From positions 1-22,566 of IMG/VR virus record IMGVR_UViG_3300027659_000229: a stretch of DNA of 22,566 nucleotides, one strand, 5' to 3'. The translations under genes were made by a program, and so were the position numbers. Shown here in pieces: positions 1 through 7,912 of this stretch (positions are counted from its first letter, which is position 1; each line of letters starts with the position of its first letter). This DNA is from a virus. The notes beneath the pieces are model-generated. The model had not been told where the DNA came from. It searched no databases and saw only the letters and a program-made list of their open reading frames with translations.

Positions 1-436
1 TCGGCGTTGTCCAAGTGGTGCCATTATAGGCGCGCATTGCATCTGCGCCATTGCAGCAGACAAGGAACGTGCCGCCTGATGTGGTTTTCACCACATGCTG
101 CCAGCGTGCGTTGCTCAATCCTGAAACCACCGCCGCGCCAACCGCGCCAGGTGTAGTCACGTCATAAATGCCGCTGTCTGAAACCGCGAAAAGACTATTC
201 GTGCTTCCACTGGAATACTGCATCAGCGTTTCGACATTACCCGGCAGGCCCGTGACATGGGTTTGGTGCCCGAGCCGTAGCACCACGTCATTTGCGCGCG
301 GGAACCAGTTATCAAGCGTGATAGCGTCCGCCGCGTCCATAGACGCCAGCGCATCGCGCGCATTTAACCCTTGCACTGGGGGCGGAATAGACACCACCCG
401 CGCCGTGCCAGCGCCCTGCTTGGTGGGGCGGATCAT
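1..436 (-). CDS. Tail nozzle / head-completion-like protein (N-terminal part, runs off the window)
   Basis: An open frame runs from an ATG at 434-436 to the window edge and gives 145 residues with no stop. Its ATG overlaps the stop of the adaptor gene (ATGA), so the two are probably translationally coupled. The N-terminus contains SIPPPVQGLNARDALASMD, followed by a segment ending DNWFPRANDVVLRLG and then repeated short strands rich in Gly, Ser and Thr. This layout resembles the large beta-rich tail tube or nozzle proteins that follow the adaptor gene in podovirus-like genomes, and I identify it mainly by that resemblance and position. The C-terminus is missing, so the family is not settled. 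It could instead be another large stabilisation protein of the tail. Confidence 0.7.
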   Translation of the reverse strand, partial: MIRPTKQGAGTARVVSIPPPVQGLNARDALASMDAADAITLDNWFPRANDVVLRLGHQTHVTGLPGNVETLMQYSSGSTNSLFAVSDSGIYDVTTPGAVGAAVVSGLSNARWQHVVKTTSGGTFLVCCNGADAMRAYNGTTWTTP

Positions 437-1137
437 AGCGGCCAAGATCCGTCTTGAATGCTCGGCACGCGCGGCGCGGTGTCATACTGTCCGCCCATGC
501 TGACCGTGCGCTTGCCGCCGTCGCGGCCAATGGCCTGGTTCACTTGCGCCTGATATTCCTGCAATTCGTCATTGTATGGCAGGCGGTTGCGCTTCAGCCA
601 TCGCCAGATGATGCCGAGCGTGATCAATTCTTCGCTTAGAAGCGCCGTGTTAGCGTCCGCCGCCCAAGCATCAGCCTCGCCTAGCCCGTCGCCATTCGTG
701 TCAACCCAAAAGCGCGAAACATACTCAAATCGGATATTCTCGCCCGCCGGCGGGTTTGGGATGATCAGGAAGGCGTTACCGCGTTGGCGGAAATGCAACC
801 ACGGCGGACCGACAAGCGAAGCCTTCAACTGCTGCCATTGTTGCGGGTCAACCGGCCCGATCAAACTCCGGTTTTGCGTGTAATTCCAGGCGGTTTCATT
901 TATGAAGCGGTCGAAGTCAGCCGGGATTGCGCCCGGCTGCGTTTCGGCTGCAACCGTGGTGAAGCTGCTTTCTTGCGTCAGGTTCTGCCATGCCACCCGC
1001 CGCGCCAATTCGCGCCCTTCTTGCGTGGCCAAGGCGCGCATGACGCGGATCGTCTCGTCGTTAGACGACATGACCGCGCCCGGCATTGGAATGCCAAGCC
1101 TATCGCAAGCCGCTTGAACCAGCGTGAGTAGTGACAT
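433..1137 (-). CDS. Head-tail adaptor-like protein
   Basis: This 234-aa protein begins MSLLTLVQAACDRLGIP and is mostly helical in its first 60 residues. A middle segment contains Trp-rich strands (PPWLHFRQRGNAFLIIPNPP), and an acidic segment NGDGLGEADAWAADANTALL is followed by a helix with IIWRWLKRNRLPY. I recognise this pattern from adaptor proteins of SU10-like and related podoviruses, which bind beneath the portal and connect it to the tail. It lies after capsid genes and directly before the nozzle-like gene, overlapping it by ATGA, which fits that role. The start has a G-rich stretch (GGGGTGCGGAA) just upstream. The exact family assignment comes from memory of similar sequences, not a search. 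Confidence 0.7.
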   Translation of the reverse strand: MSLLTLVQAACDRLGIPMPGAVMSSNDETIRVMRALATQEGRELARRVAWQNLTQESSFTTVAAETQPGAIPADFDRFINETAWNYTQNRSLIGPVDPQQWQQLKASLVGPPWLHFRQRGNAFLIIPNPPAGENIRFEYVSRFWVDTNGDGLGEADAWAADANTALLSEELITLGIIWRWLKRNRLPYNDELQEYQAQVNQAIGRDGGKRTVSMGGQYDTAPRVPSIQDGSWPL

Positions 1138-1148
1138 TTCCGCACCCC

Positions 1149-1742
1149 TTACCCAAGCGCCGCCGCTACGCCTTCAGGCTTACGGCTGCGTAATTTTCCA
1201 GCATCCTTAGCCATTTCATCGGACAATCTCAGCGCATCATCGCGCTCTTTCCGCATGGCTTGCACTTGCTCGCGCAGCTCCGCCAATTCTTGCGATACCG
1301 GCGCCAGATTGGCCCGCGTATCAAGCAACGCCTTGGCTTTGGCGCGCATTCCGATGATGCCGGGGATCGGCAGCTTATTCAGCGCCGCTTCTTCCGCATT
1401 CGCCAAATCTTCGACGCTGCGGATTTCAACCTGCGCCAGAACGCGGACCATTTCCTTTGTAGCGAATGGCGCAGCATCCAAAGGCATTCCGATGACCGGC
1501 GCATCTTGGCCTTCCTTCCAACGCTCGTAATAGGGCTTGATCACTGCCCAAATTTCTTCACCAACCATGCCCTTCTTCAACCGTGACACCTTCTCGGCAA
1601 CAGTTGACCGCATGGAATCGCCTTTCTTCACCCATCGCACCCAATCGGATGCTTTCAGGTCTGCGCCTTCGCCAGTGTATTCGGTCCAGAACTCAATCGG
1701 CATTATGGCCACGGGCTCGCGGCTTTGTCCGGTTCCACTCAT
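1149..1742 (-). CDS. Unknown virion-operon protein with C-terminal coiled coil
   Basis: This 197-aa protein has an N-terminal region with several Trp residues (FWTEYTG, DWVRWVKKGD, IWAVIKPYYERW). A middle segment, VEDLANAEEAALNKLPIPGI, resembles helix-hairpin-helix motifs in which ageing of a short helix pair ends in a PGI-type turn. A highly charged heptad-like region from about residue 145 (ELAELREQVQAMRKERDDAL) predicts a coiled coil. It is the first gene after the intrinsic terminator that follows the capsid and decoration genes, with GGAG eight bases before the ATG. I do not recognise the family. The position suggests a minor head or connector protein, but a nucleic-acid-binding role is also possible. 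Confidence 0.75.
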   Translation of the reverse strand: MSGTGQSREPVAIMPIEFWTEYTGEGADLKASDWVRWVKKGDSMRSTVAEKVSRLKKGMVGEEIWAVIKPYYERWKEGQDAPVIGMPLDAAPFATKEMVRVLAQVEIRSVEDLANAEEAALNKLPIPGIIGMRAKAKALLDTRANLAPVSQELAELREQVQAMRKERDDALRLSDEMAKDAGKLRSRKPEGVAAALG

Positions 1743-1754
1743 AAGGTCATCTCC

Positions 1755-1786
1755 AAAAGAAAGGCCGGGGATTGATTTCCCCGGCC
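1755..1786 (-). terminator. Intrinsic terminator after the decoration-like gene
   Basis: A perfect 9-bp stem (1763-1771 with 1778-1786, GGCCGGGGA/TCCCCGGCC) encloses a 6-nt loop. On the minus strand it is followed at once by TTTCTTTT. It lies ten bases past the stop of the decoration-like gene and before the next gene's ribosome binding site. It would lower transcription of adaptor and tail genes relative to capsid genes. Confidence 0.85.
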
Positions 1787-1796
1787 CCGTTGATTA

Positions 1797-2279
1797 TCAG
1801 ATCGTCACGCCCTGGATGGCGTAGTTAAGCACGGCAGGCGCCGTGCCAGCGCTAGCACCGCGCGCAGTCGTCAGGAAGATGCCATCACAGGTAAAGGAAC
1901 CCGATGTGCCATCATCATCAAGCTGCCCTGCCGTGGCAGTCGTGTTCAAGCGCACATTGGCAGCGCAAGACGCCGCTACCTGCACGCTGCACACGCCCTT
2001 CACTTGCACCCAACCGTAGCTGCTGGCGGCAATGGCGACGGGCGCCACGCCAAGCAGATCACCGCGCGCGTCGTTCGACGTGCTGACCATGACGGCGCCA
2101 TAGGCCTCGTCAATGGTTGCCACGAAGTTTGCCGTGATCCCGCCAGAACCAGCCAAGACAAACACATATTCGTTGCCAAGCTGGTCAATGTGACGGTCGC
2201 CAAGACCGAAGCCTTTGCCTTGCGACAATTCGTCGGCGGTGAAAGAGTTGAGAATATCAACCCCAATCAAAGTAGTCAT
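1797..2279 (-). CDS. Probable capsid decoration protein
   Basis: The 160-aa product starts MTTLIGVDILNSFTADELSQ. It then becomes rich in Gly, Ala, Thr and Val in alternating short strands, consistent with a compact beta-barrel or jelly-roll. It carries three Cys residues and no membrane segment. It lies 18 bases downstream of the major capsid gene, where small decoration or cement proteins usually sit, and shares the capsid gene's transcription unit, which ends at the terminator at 1755-1786. An AAAGGAGAAC-type ribosome binding site lies before the ATG. The role rests on position and composition; no catalytic motif is visible. A head fibre role is the main alternative. Confidence 0.75.
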   Translation of the reverse strand: MTTLIGVDILNSFTADELSQGKGFGLGDRHIDQLGNEYVFVLAGSGGITANFVATIDEAYGAVMVSTSNDARGDLLGVAPVAIAASSYGWVQVKGVCSVQVAASCAANVRLNTTATAGQLDDDGTSGSFTCDGIFLTTARGASAGTAPAVLNYAIQGVTI

Positions 2280-2297
2280 GTGTCGTTCTCCTTTCGA

Positions 2298-3266
2298 TTA
2301 CGACGCGTCAATGAGGATGCCTTGCAGGCTCCGATTGGAGCAAACAAGCTGGCCCTGCCAGAACATCGGGATCACAACCGCGTCCTGATTAATAGAGACC
2401 TTTTCGTCGTCAACCGTCCAATTCGCGTCACGATGCGCGATCAATTCCAAATAGTTGGTATTGAGGAAATACATCCTCTCCGCCGTCTTGCCAAAATTGG
2501 TGTTGTCATCAAAGATCACGTCCGAATCCACATATTTCAGGGACCGGAAGCCGGCATTGCCTTCATCAGCTGAGGCATAGCGCTGCAAGTCTTGCAGGCT
2601 TTCCCAGTAGGCGCTGAAGAAATCGTGAGTTGACACGATCAGGTCAGGCTTGTCGCCACCACGGACGCAAGACAGATAAAGCGCGTTCATGTCGCCCTTG
2701 ATCGTGCTTTTGGTCCAAGTGTTGGTGCCACTGATTTCGCGGAACTGGTTACGCCAGAAAGTGTAGGTCGCGCTATCAATCCCGCCGACGGTGCCTTGAC
2801 CGTTCGTCTGGATGATCAGCGCAAGCCCGCCAAGCTGGTTTGCCAGGGCGCCAGACGAATACAGGTCAACCGCCATGTTATTCGCCGCCGTGCGCTTGGC
2901 GTTCTGAATGCGCGCTTCAGCCAAGTCAATCAGTTTGCTGGAACCGGCATTCATGCGAAGCTCGCGGCCAGAAGCGGTAATGTGAACCGCCGCCTGCACC
3001 CAATCATACTTCGCAGCCGACACAACATCGGAAGCGGAGATGTTCAGCGCATCATAACCAGAATAGCGCTGATAGGTGCCGTTCTCCTGATAATCCAGGG
3101 GACGGACGATTTCATATCCGCCATCAAGCACGGTGCGGACACGGCCCCGGCGAGAAAGCCGGTTGTAGAGCGCGTTGTGCTTGCTGACGTTATCGGAGAT
3201 TTCCGAGGGATGGTTGCGGAGGGTCGTCGTGACCATTTCCGTAAATGTAGCGTTCGGGGACGGCAT
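2298..3266 (-). CDS. Major capsid protein
   Basis: This 322-aa protein starts with an Asn-rich helix (FTEMVTTTLRNHPSEISDNVS). It continues with RGRVRTVLDGGYEIVRPLDY, YQRYSGYDALNISASDVVSA and SGRELRMNAGSSKLIDLAEA, a series I recognise from phage major capsid proteins of the HK97-fold group found beside podovirus-type portals. The C-terminal part contains DDEKVSINQDAVVIPMFWQGQL, typical of the end of such proteins. About 320 residues is normal for this family and no protease gene is seen. The scaffold gene lies directly upstream, 31 bases away, and a decoration-like gene lies downstream. A strong AAAGGAG site ten bases from the ATG fits high expression. Confidence 0.9.
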   Translation of the reverse strand: MPSPNATFTEMVTTTLRNHPSEISDNVSKHNALYNRLSRRGRVRTVLDGGYEIVRPLDYQENGTYQRYSGYDALNISASDVVSAAKYDWVQAAVHITASGRELRMNAGSSKLIDLAEARIQNAKRTAANNMAVDLYSSGALANQLGGLALIIQTNGQGTVGGIDSATYTFWRNQFREISGTNTWTKSTIKGDMNALYLSCVRGGDKPDLIVSTHDFFSAYWESLQDLQRYASADEGNAGFRSLKYVDSDVIFDDNTNFGKTAERMYFLNTNYLELIAHRDANWTVDDEKVSINQDAVVIPMFWQGQLVCSNRSLQGILIDAS

Positions 3267-3297
3267 TGCCGTTCACTCCTTTGCTGAAGGTTGAGGA

Positions 3298-4305
3298 TTA
3301 GCCTTGAATCTGACGGTAAGCGGCTTCCAAGCTGCTGCGAATGTCTTGCGGTTTGCCGGGAGAACCCGACACCGCGCCACGGCTTCGCATGTTGATCGAA
3401 GCGGCCTTTTTCGCATCGGCTGCCTTTGCGGCGGCGTCTGCTTTGGCCTTCGCCGCGCGTTCGGCTTCCTCGGCTGCCTGCACTTTGGCCCATACCGCAT
3501 CATTTATGCGGACGGCTTTGGTGTAAGCATCTTCCAGCCCTTGCGCTGCGCCGGATGCAATCAATCGGCCCATATCCAATCGAACATCAGCAAAATGAGG
3601 CCGGAGCGGCTTCCCGCTGGCGTCCTTTGCCTGTTCAAATTGGGAAATGGTAGATTGAAGCTCGATCTGCTGCTTTAGTTGCGTTACCTCACTCATCAAG
3701 GCATTTTGCATTGGATCAACCGGCGCGGCAGGTTGCCCCGCTTGACCGGCAAAATGCGCGCGAAGATCAATTCCGCGTTGACCGGCAAACCATTCAATGA
3801 AACGCAATGGATCGCGCCCGGCCTGCGTGGAAACATTGACGAGCATTTGAACGGCTCGCGGAATGTCGCCATACTCGGCCACAAGCGCAGTCTTGTTTTC
3901 ACCAATGGCTTGCTCGATTGCGTCATAGAGCGAAGCGCGCTGCCCTTTTTCCGTGATGGCTTTGTGGGTTTGGCTTTCCCGGTCCAGCACATAGCGCTGA
4001 ACATCGGGCGGAAGCGTTGCCCATTTGGCTTTCACCTCGGCGGACCAAGAGGAAGGCGGCTCGATGGCCTCGGCTTGAGGTTCTGCCGCCTTCGCTGTCT
4101 CGGGCTGGTCCGGTGTTTCTGGCGCGGGTTCTGGCGCCGTATCTCTGGCCTTGAAGCGCCCATCGTCGCCGCGTTCTTCCGCCTTCGCCAACACGCTTTC
4201 CAACGTGTCACGAATTGAAGGCTTGGCGGTCTCTGCCGGCGCGGGCGCGGTAATGGGTTCCGGCGCGGTTTCTTCGACCGCCGGTTGCTCAAGTATTTCT
4301 GACAT
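3298..4305 (-). CDS. Capsid scaffolding protein
   Basis: The 335-aa product opens with a long Pro/Glu/Ala-rich disordered stretch (EQPAVEETAPEPITAPAPAE). A conserved-looking helical block follows (SSWSAEVKAKWATLPPDVQR, then VLDRESQTHKAITEKGQRAS). Further on come a coiled coil (EVTQLKQQIELQSTISQFEQ) and an Ala/Lys-rich helix (AAKAKADAAAKAADAKKAAS). The short C-terminal segment ends SSLEAAYRQIQG. Acidic disordered N-terminus, central helices and compact basic tail are typical of internal scaffolds that guide procapsid assembly. The block containing WATLPPDVQRYVLDRE is common in such proteins of many podoviruses. It is encoded immediately before the major capsid gene, the usual place for a scaffold. 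Confidence 0.88.
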   Translation of the reverse strand: MSEILEQPAVEETAPEPITAPAPAETAKPSIRDTLESVLAKAEERGDDGRFKARDTAPEPAPETPDQPETAKAAEPQAEAIEPPSSWSAEVKAKWATLPPDVQRYVLDRESQTHKAITEKGQRASLYDAIEQAIGENKTALVAEYGDIPRAVQMLVNVSTQAGRDPLRFIEWFAGQRGIDLRAHFAGQAGQPAAPVDPMQNALMSEVTQLKQQIELQSTISQFEQAKDASGKPLRPHFADVRLDMGRLIASGAAQGLEDAYTKAVRINDAVWAKVQAAEEAERAAKAKADAAAKAADAKKAASINMRSRGAVSGSPGKPQDIRSSLEAAYRQIQG

Positions 4306-4317
4306 GGGGTCTCCTGC

Positions 4318-4584
4318 TTAGTCCCGCCTCAAAGGCAGGTTTCGCGGGTTTGCGAATTTTTCACTGCGATAGCCGCCGGGCCATTCGGAAGGGTCAACCT
4401 CGCGCGTATTCGTGCGCTTGAAATGCTCCCGGCGCGCGGCCCGGCCATCAATCCACCCATCGCCAAGCGGGGACTTATAAGCCGGCAAGTCACGCATGAT
4501 GCCAGGCGTGTCAGGCGCAGCGCGCGGCTCGTCGGTCACTTCTTCCAGGCGAAGCGTGTCACGGTTCCAGCGATAGCGGGGCAT
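4318..4584 (-). CDS. Small conserved phage protein next to scaffold
   Basis: An 88-aa, strongly charged, soluble protein. It begins MPRYRWNRDTLRLEEV and contains SPLGDGWIDGRAARREHFKR followed by REVDPSEWPGGY. I have seen this layout in short proteins encoded just upstream of scaffold genes in other podovirus-type genomes, but no function is known to me. Its ATG shares one base with the stop of the repeat-protein gene (TAATG), and 12 bases separate it from the scaffold start. No membrane segment, Cys cluster or enzymatic motif is present. A role in portal or procapsid assembly would fit the position but is inference. Confidence 0.75.
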   Translation of the reverse strand: MPRYRWNRDTLRLEEVTDEPRAAPDTPGIMRDLPAYKSPLGDGWIDGRAARREHFKRTNTREVDPSEWPGGYRSEKFANPRNLPLRRD

Positions 4585-5696
4585 TACATCACCATTAAAA
4601 GAACGGTTAGGTCGTCATCATCAGCCCATGCGCGGGCTTGCAATTCCGCAATCCCGTCTAGCAAGGCGGAAATGCGGTCAATCGTGGCCAGGTCGCGCGC
4701 TTGCCGATCAAGCGCCGCAATCTCGGCCCGAAAATCTTCCGGCGCGGCCTTTCTGGCGTCCGCCAGCGCTTCTTGCACGTCCACCCGTGCGGCTGGCGCC
4801 TCAGTCTCGGCAAGGCCCTCTGCGGCTTCATATGCGGCCTGCAAAGCCTGCCGGAAACGCCGCCCGCGTTCATCTTCCAGCCGTTGCCGGCGCTTTTCGC
4901 GCTTGGCAAGGCGCCGGATGTCCTCAGTGCGGGCGGGCGCATCATCGCCACCGGCAGGCGGGGCAATGGCCTCAATGTTAAGCGAACCCGCCACCGAAAA
5001 GGTTAGCGTGGTTTGTCCAGCTATCTCCGCACCGCCGCCCGATAGTGTAGCGTCCGGCAGGAATGTGAGCGTAGTCGCGCCGGAAATTTCCGCCGCCGTA
5101 ATGGCAGTACCAGTTGTGGTAAAGGTTAGCGATGTAGCGCCTTCTAGCGCACCACCGCCTATTAGGGCGCCCTCAGTCGTGAAGGTTAGTGCTGCTACCC
5201 CTTCAAGAGCGCCAGCACCACCCAATCCCGTAAGGTCTGCCGCCGTGGTAAAAGTAAGCGAAGCCGCGCCGATAAGCGGGCCATCACCAAGCAACGCGCC
5301 AACAGTCGTGAAAGTTAGCGTTGCCGCGCCTGCAATATCACCAGCGCCGCCAGACCCGGTAAGGTCTGCCGCCGTGGTGAAAGACAGGGTTAACGCCCCG
5401 TTAAGCGGCCCATCACCCAACAGCGCGCCGATTGGCGTGAAGGTTAGCGCCGATGCCCCATTAAGCGGCCCATCACCCAACAGCGCGCCGATTGGCGTGA
5501 AGGTTAGCGCCGATGCCCCATTAAGTGGCCCATCACCCAACAGCGCGCCGGTTGGCGTGAAGGTTAGCGCCGATGCCCCATTAAGTGGCCCATCACCCAA
5601 CAGCGCGCCGGTTGGCGTGAAGGTTAGGGTTGACGCCCCTACAAGAGCGCCGCCTGCTAGGTCAGCAATCGCCGGGACGCGGACGCGCAAAGACAT
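4584..5696 (-). CDS. Repeat-rich virion protein with C-terminal coiled coil
   Basis: The first two thirds of this 370-aa protein consist of 11 units of roughly 20 residues built around GA-x-x-LTFT and GALLGDGPLNG. Four units near the N-terminus are almost identical, matching the 60-bp DNA repeat at 5401-5640, while later units have diverged. After about residue 240 the sequence changes to a Lys/Arg/Glu-rich helical region (AKREKRRQRLEDERGRRFRQ, then IAALDRQARDLATIDRISAL), predicted coiled coil. Regular LTFT strands suggest a repetitive beta fold extending from a helical anchor. It lies between a LamG-like gene and the scaffold cluster. A fibre, spacer or decoration role is plausible; the family is not recognised. 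Confidence 0.75.
   Translation of the reverse strand: MSLRVRVPAIADLAGGALVGASTLTFTPTGALLGDGPLNGASALTFTPTGALLGDGPLNGASALTFTPIGALLGDGPLNGASALTFTPIGALLGDGPLNGALTLSFTTAADLTGSGGAGDIAGAATLTFTTVGALLGDGPLIGAASLTFTTAADLTGLGGAGALEGVAALTFTTEGALIGGGALEGATSLTFTTTGTAITAAEISGATTLTFLPDATLSGGGAEIAGQTTLTFSVAGSLNIEAIAPPAGGDDAPARTEDIRRLAKREKRRQRLEDERGRRFRQALQAAYEAAEGLAETEAPAARVDVQEALADARKAAPEDFRAEIAALDRQARDLATIDRISALLDGIAELQARAWADDDDLTVLLMVM
5401..5640. repeat. Four-copy 60-bp tandem repeat inside the repeat-protein gene
   Basis: Units begin at 5401, 5461, 5521 and 5581. The first two are identical over all 60 bases. The third differs by two single-base changes, and the fourth has the same two changes plus several at its end. 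Sixty bases is a whole number of codons, so loss or gain of a unit keeps the frame. More diverged units continue towards 5100. Confidence 0.95.
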
Positions 5697-5699
5697 CGC

Positions 5700-6521
5700 T
5701 TAGTCCCCGAGTAAAGGCGGACAATTCAGGAACGGGCTGCTCGTCACCAAGTTAGCGGCATTTCCCCATTTCCACGCGAGATGCCCTAAGACCTTCATTC
5801 GGTTATCTACCGATAGCTCGGCACCATTCGAGATGATGACTTCGCCTATCATCCAGTTCGTGTATCTAGCGAACAACGGTGATGAGCCGATGTAGAGCGG
5901 AGATGTTCCTAAGTTAGTGCGTAAGGTATACGTTCCAGTGTTGCTGCCGTCTGCTTTGCCATTTTGCAGCCCAACTAATGAATTGTTTTGATGTACACCT
6001 GTGAAAATATACGTTTGATTAGTCACGTAGGTCAACGACCCCGTTCCGTCATAATTTGGCTGTGTTCCCGCTGTGTTTGTTGAATACACAGCCGACCGTC
6101 CATTGCTTTTGATAAGATCACTCCACCCCGCAGTTGAAGGGCCAGCTGAGGTAAAAAATTCAAACAATGAGTTGTAGGCGCCAGTTAATGCAGCCGCCCG
6201 AAACACGACGAATGCCGTGATTGGATATTGAAATGCCCAAGCTTCTGGCGCGCGTTGCAACGCCTTGGCGGTGCCATCGAAGGCGATGCTGCCAAGACCG
6301 TTTATTCCGTTCCGGTTATACGATGGCTGGCTTGGCGTGGTTGTCTGCGTAAAATGCCGCCCGTTGCCGCTCTTGTCGCGCAACTCACTGATGCCTGTTG
6401 CTACTGAAACTGTAGAAGCATCAGCAGCGTCAAGCCACAGCGCAGGCCGCAACAGGTCAGGCGTCCACAACCGATTCCCCTGCAACTGCGCTTCATCAAG
6501 TCTGCTGACCCCGCGCGGCAT
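5700..6521 (-). CDS. LamG / concanavalin A-like domain protein
   Basis: This 273-aa protein contains PALWLDAADASTVSVATGIS, then ELRDKSGNGRHFTQTTTPSQ, then GLGSIAFDGTAKALQ. These are the usual signatures of a LamG or ConA-like jelly-roll: LWLDA, a DKSGNG turn and a FDG strand. The ending VDNRMKVLGHLAWKWG is also typical of such proteins in phage. These folds commonly bind sugars and serve as adhesins or decoration proteins. The coding sequence looks poorer in GC than its flanks, roughly half rather than 60% or more by eye, suggesting separate acquisition. A second protein of the same kind is encoded at 10536-11261. Its start follows the upstream gene's TAA directly. Confidence 0.8.
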   Translation of the reverse strand: MPRGVSRLDEAQLQGNRLWTPDLLRPALWLDAADASTVSVATGISELRDKSGNGRHFTQTTTPSQPSYNRNGINGLGSIAFDGTAKALQRAPEAWAFQYPITAFVVFRAAALTGAYNSLFEFFTSAGPSTAGWSDLIKSNGRSAVYSTNTAGTQPNYDGTGSLTYVTNQTYIFTGVHQNNSLVGLQNGKADGSNTGTYTLRTNLGTSPLYIGSSPLFARYTNWMIGEVIISNGAELSVDNRMKVLGHLAWKWGNAANLVTSSPFLNCPPLLGD

Positions 6522-6935
6522 TTAGGTGACATCCTCATTCCACGGACGCACGTAAAGCTCATTCCCGGATGCGGCCAGTGACACGCCCGCGTTATTGATC
6601 ACGCTAAACCGCATGGAGAATGGGTAGAGCCTGACCATATTGACAACCGCCACCTTGGCGGATGCGCCGGAGGTAAGCGGAATGACATACAGATCGCCGC
6701 CGATCCGGTCTGCCGTATCAGTGCCGTCATTCAGGGTGACGCGAAGCGTTATCGAACCGCCAGTGCTAGGCGTAATGCTGCCAAGCTTTATGGTCACAAC
6801 GTTGTAAAGGTCACGGTTTGTCGAATTATCATAGGTGACAACCGTGCTTTCGCTGCCATTGGCCAGTGAATTGAGCGTTGTTCCCGCAAAATCGCTTGAC
6901 CGCGCCGAAGGCGTTGCCCATTTCGCGACTGCCAT
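6522..6935 (-). CDS. Small beta-rich probable virion protein
   Basis: A 137-aa protein of alternating hydrophobic and Ser/Thr residues. It begins MAVAKWATPSARSSDFAGTT and contains VVTIKLGSITPSTGGSITLR, GGDLYVIPLTSG and, near the end, GNELYVRPWNEDVT. This fits a single beta-sandwich domain without catalytic residues. Its start shares a base with the upstream stop (TAATG), and its own stop abuts the LamG-like gene, so the three genes are tightly packed. I have seen similar proteins in phage tail or decoration loci but cannot name a family. Partnering with the adjacent LamG-like protein at the virion surface is inference. Confidence 0.72.
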   Translation of the reverse strand: MAVAKWATPSARSSDFAGTTLNSLANGSESTVVTYDNSTNRDLYNVVTIKLGSITPSTGGSITLRVTLNDGTDTADRIGGDLYVIPLTSGASAKVAVVNMVRLYPFSMRFSVINNAGVSLAASGNELYVRPWNEDVT

Positions 6936-7414
6936 TACACGCCGCCCCGCGCCAGACCGACAGTCCGTGCAGTGACCGTGACGCCATTTGCTTCAGCCCA
7001 AGAAGGGTGCCGATCTGCCAAAGCTAAAAGCCGATCTTTTGTCGCTGCCGAAAGCAATCCAACTTGAACCATTTTTGTCAGCACCAAACCAACCGCCTCA
7101 TAGGCTTCTGGATCGTCTGCCTCGATATGGCTGCTTTGACGGATTGTATCGCGCATGAGAATAGCCGCCGCCCTGGTTTCTTCTGGCAAGGCCTCGTTTC
7201 CCGCCGCGACAACCGCCTTGGCCCACTCGCCTGTAGTCAATAGCAACTGTTGCGCAACGCCTGTTGCCACCTTCTGCTTTACCTTGGGCAGCGAAACGTC
7301 AGGAACATTCAGCAAATTTGCAGCCATCCACTCAGGAAGCCCATGCAAGTCCGGCTGCGATACGCGCGCGGCCAATAAGGCTAACTGCGTTGGGCTGATT
7401 TCGTCATCGCTCAT
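6935..7414 (-). CDS. Unknown helical phage protein
   Basis: The 159-aa product is mostly helical and acidic at the start (MSDDEISPTQLALLAARVSQ). It ends with RLLALADRHPSWAEANGVTV and ARTVGLARGG. This last segment resembles one I know from short phage proteins encoded near tail-fibre genes, whose role is unknown. There is no membrane segment, Cys cluster or enzyme motif. The ATG is preceded by a short open frame whose stop overlaps it. Translation is then coupled through TAATG to the next gene. Its place among virion genes suggests a structural or assembly role, but this is only positional. Confidence 0.72.
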   Translation of the reverse strand: MSDDEISPTQLALLAARVSQPDLHGLPEWMAANLLNVPDVSLPKVKQKVATGVAQQLLLTTGEWAKAVVAAGNEALPEETRAAAILMRDTIRQSSHIEADDPEAYEAVGLVLTKMVQVGLLSAATKDRLLALADRHPSWAEANGVTVTARTVGLARGGV

Positions 7415-7465
7415 GCGTTTGCATCCGTGAAGGTGAAAGCCATGGTCAGTCGAAGCTTATGGAGA

Positions 7466-7912
7466 TCAATCCACATCCACATCAAGCGCGCCAATGGCGA
7501 AGGTTTGGGTCGCGTTTGAGCTTGTCGTGACAGAAATCGAAGTAGTCAAAGCGCCCTTGAAAAGCAGGTTGCCCGCGCCAGTTGAATCCGTGCCGATCCC
7601 AAAATGGGTAATCGTGGCAGAACCGCTTGTGCAAGGCCCAAAGGCAACCGAAGCCGCGTTTGACACGTTGTTGCCAGATACTGTCCATCCAGAACCGGAA
7701 CGGGCAACCGCTTGGCGCGCGTAGCCGGTATAGGAAACCTCGCTGGTATTCTGCGCGCCCGCTTCGCCGGGGTCGGCGGTATGCAGCGACACGAACAAAG
7801 AGCCTGCCGTCGCGGATGCTGGCAGCCCGGTGGCATCGCCAATGTTGGCAATGGCAGCATTTTGAAAAATATGCTGAAGCAAGCTTGTCTCAAAGGCGTT
7901 TGTTGCGGACAT
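7466..7912 (-). CDS. Tail-fibre-like small protein
   Basis: A 148-aa protein beginning MSATNAFETSLLQHIFQNAA. It contains SLFVSLHTADPGEAGAQNTS followed by EVSYTGYARQAVARS. The series LHTADPGEAG, then NEV/SEVSYTGYAR, is a signature I recognise from small phage tail-fibre or capsid-fibre proteins. The remaining sequence, with ITHFGIGTDSTGAGNLLFKG and a C-terminus of Thr/Val strands, fits the same beta-rich fold. It is encoded 12 bases after the portal gene with AGGA before its ATG. It probably sits on the virion surface. Whether it is a fibre, a chaperone for one, or a decoration protein cannot be told from sequence. Confidence 0.8.
   Translation of the reverse strand: MSATNAFETSLLQHIFQNAAIANIGDATGLPASATAGSLFVSLHTADPGEAGAQNTSEVSYTGYARQAVARSGSGWTVSGNNVSNAASVAFGPCTSGSATITHFGIGTDSTGAGNLLFKGALTTSISVTTSSNATQTFAIGALDVDVD

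Noticed and set aside
5100-5640. Regularly spaced repeats as a possible CRISPR array
   Set aside because: The units are contiguous and translate to an in-frame protein repeat, without unique spacers.
4423-5703. 426-codon plus-strand open frame
   Set aside because: It is antisense to the repeat-protein gene and part of the small gene next to it; its Ser/Pro-rich text mirrors the tandem repeat. No ribosome site or recognisable domain.
7411-7443. Ten-codon ORF (MAFTFTDANA) overlapping the next start as ATGA
   Set aside because: No ribosome binding site and too short to judge; it could be chance, unlike the one at 13202-13237.
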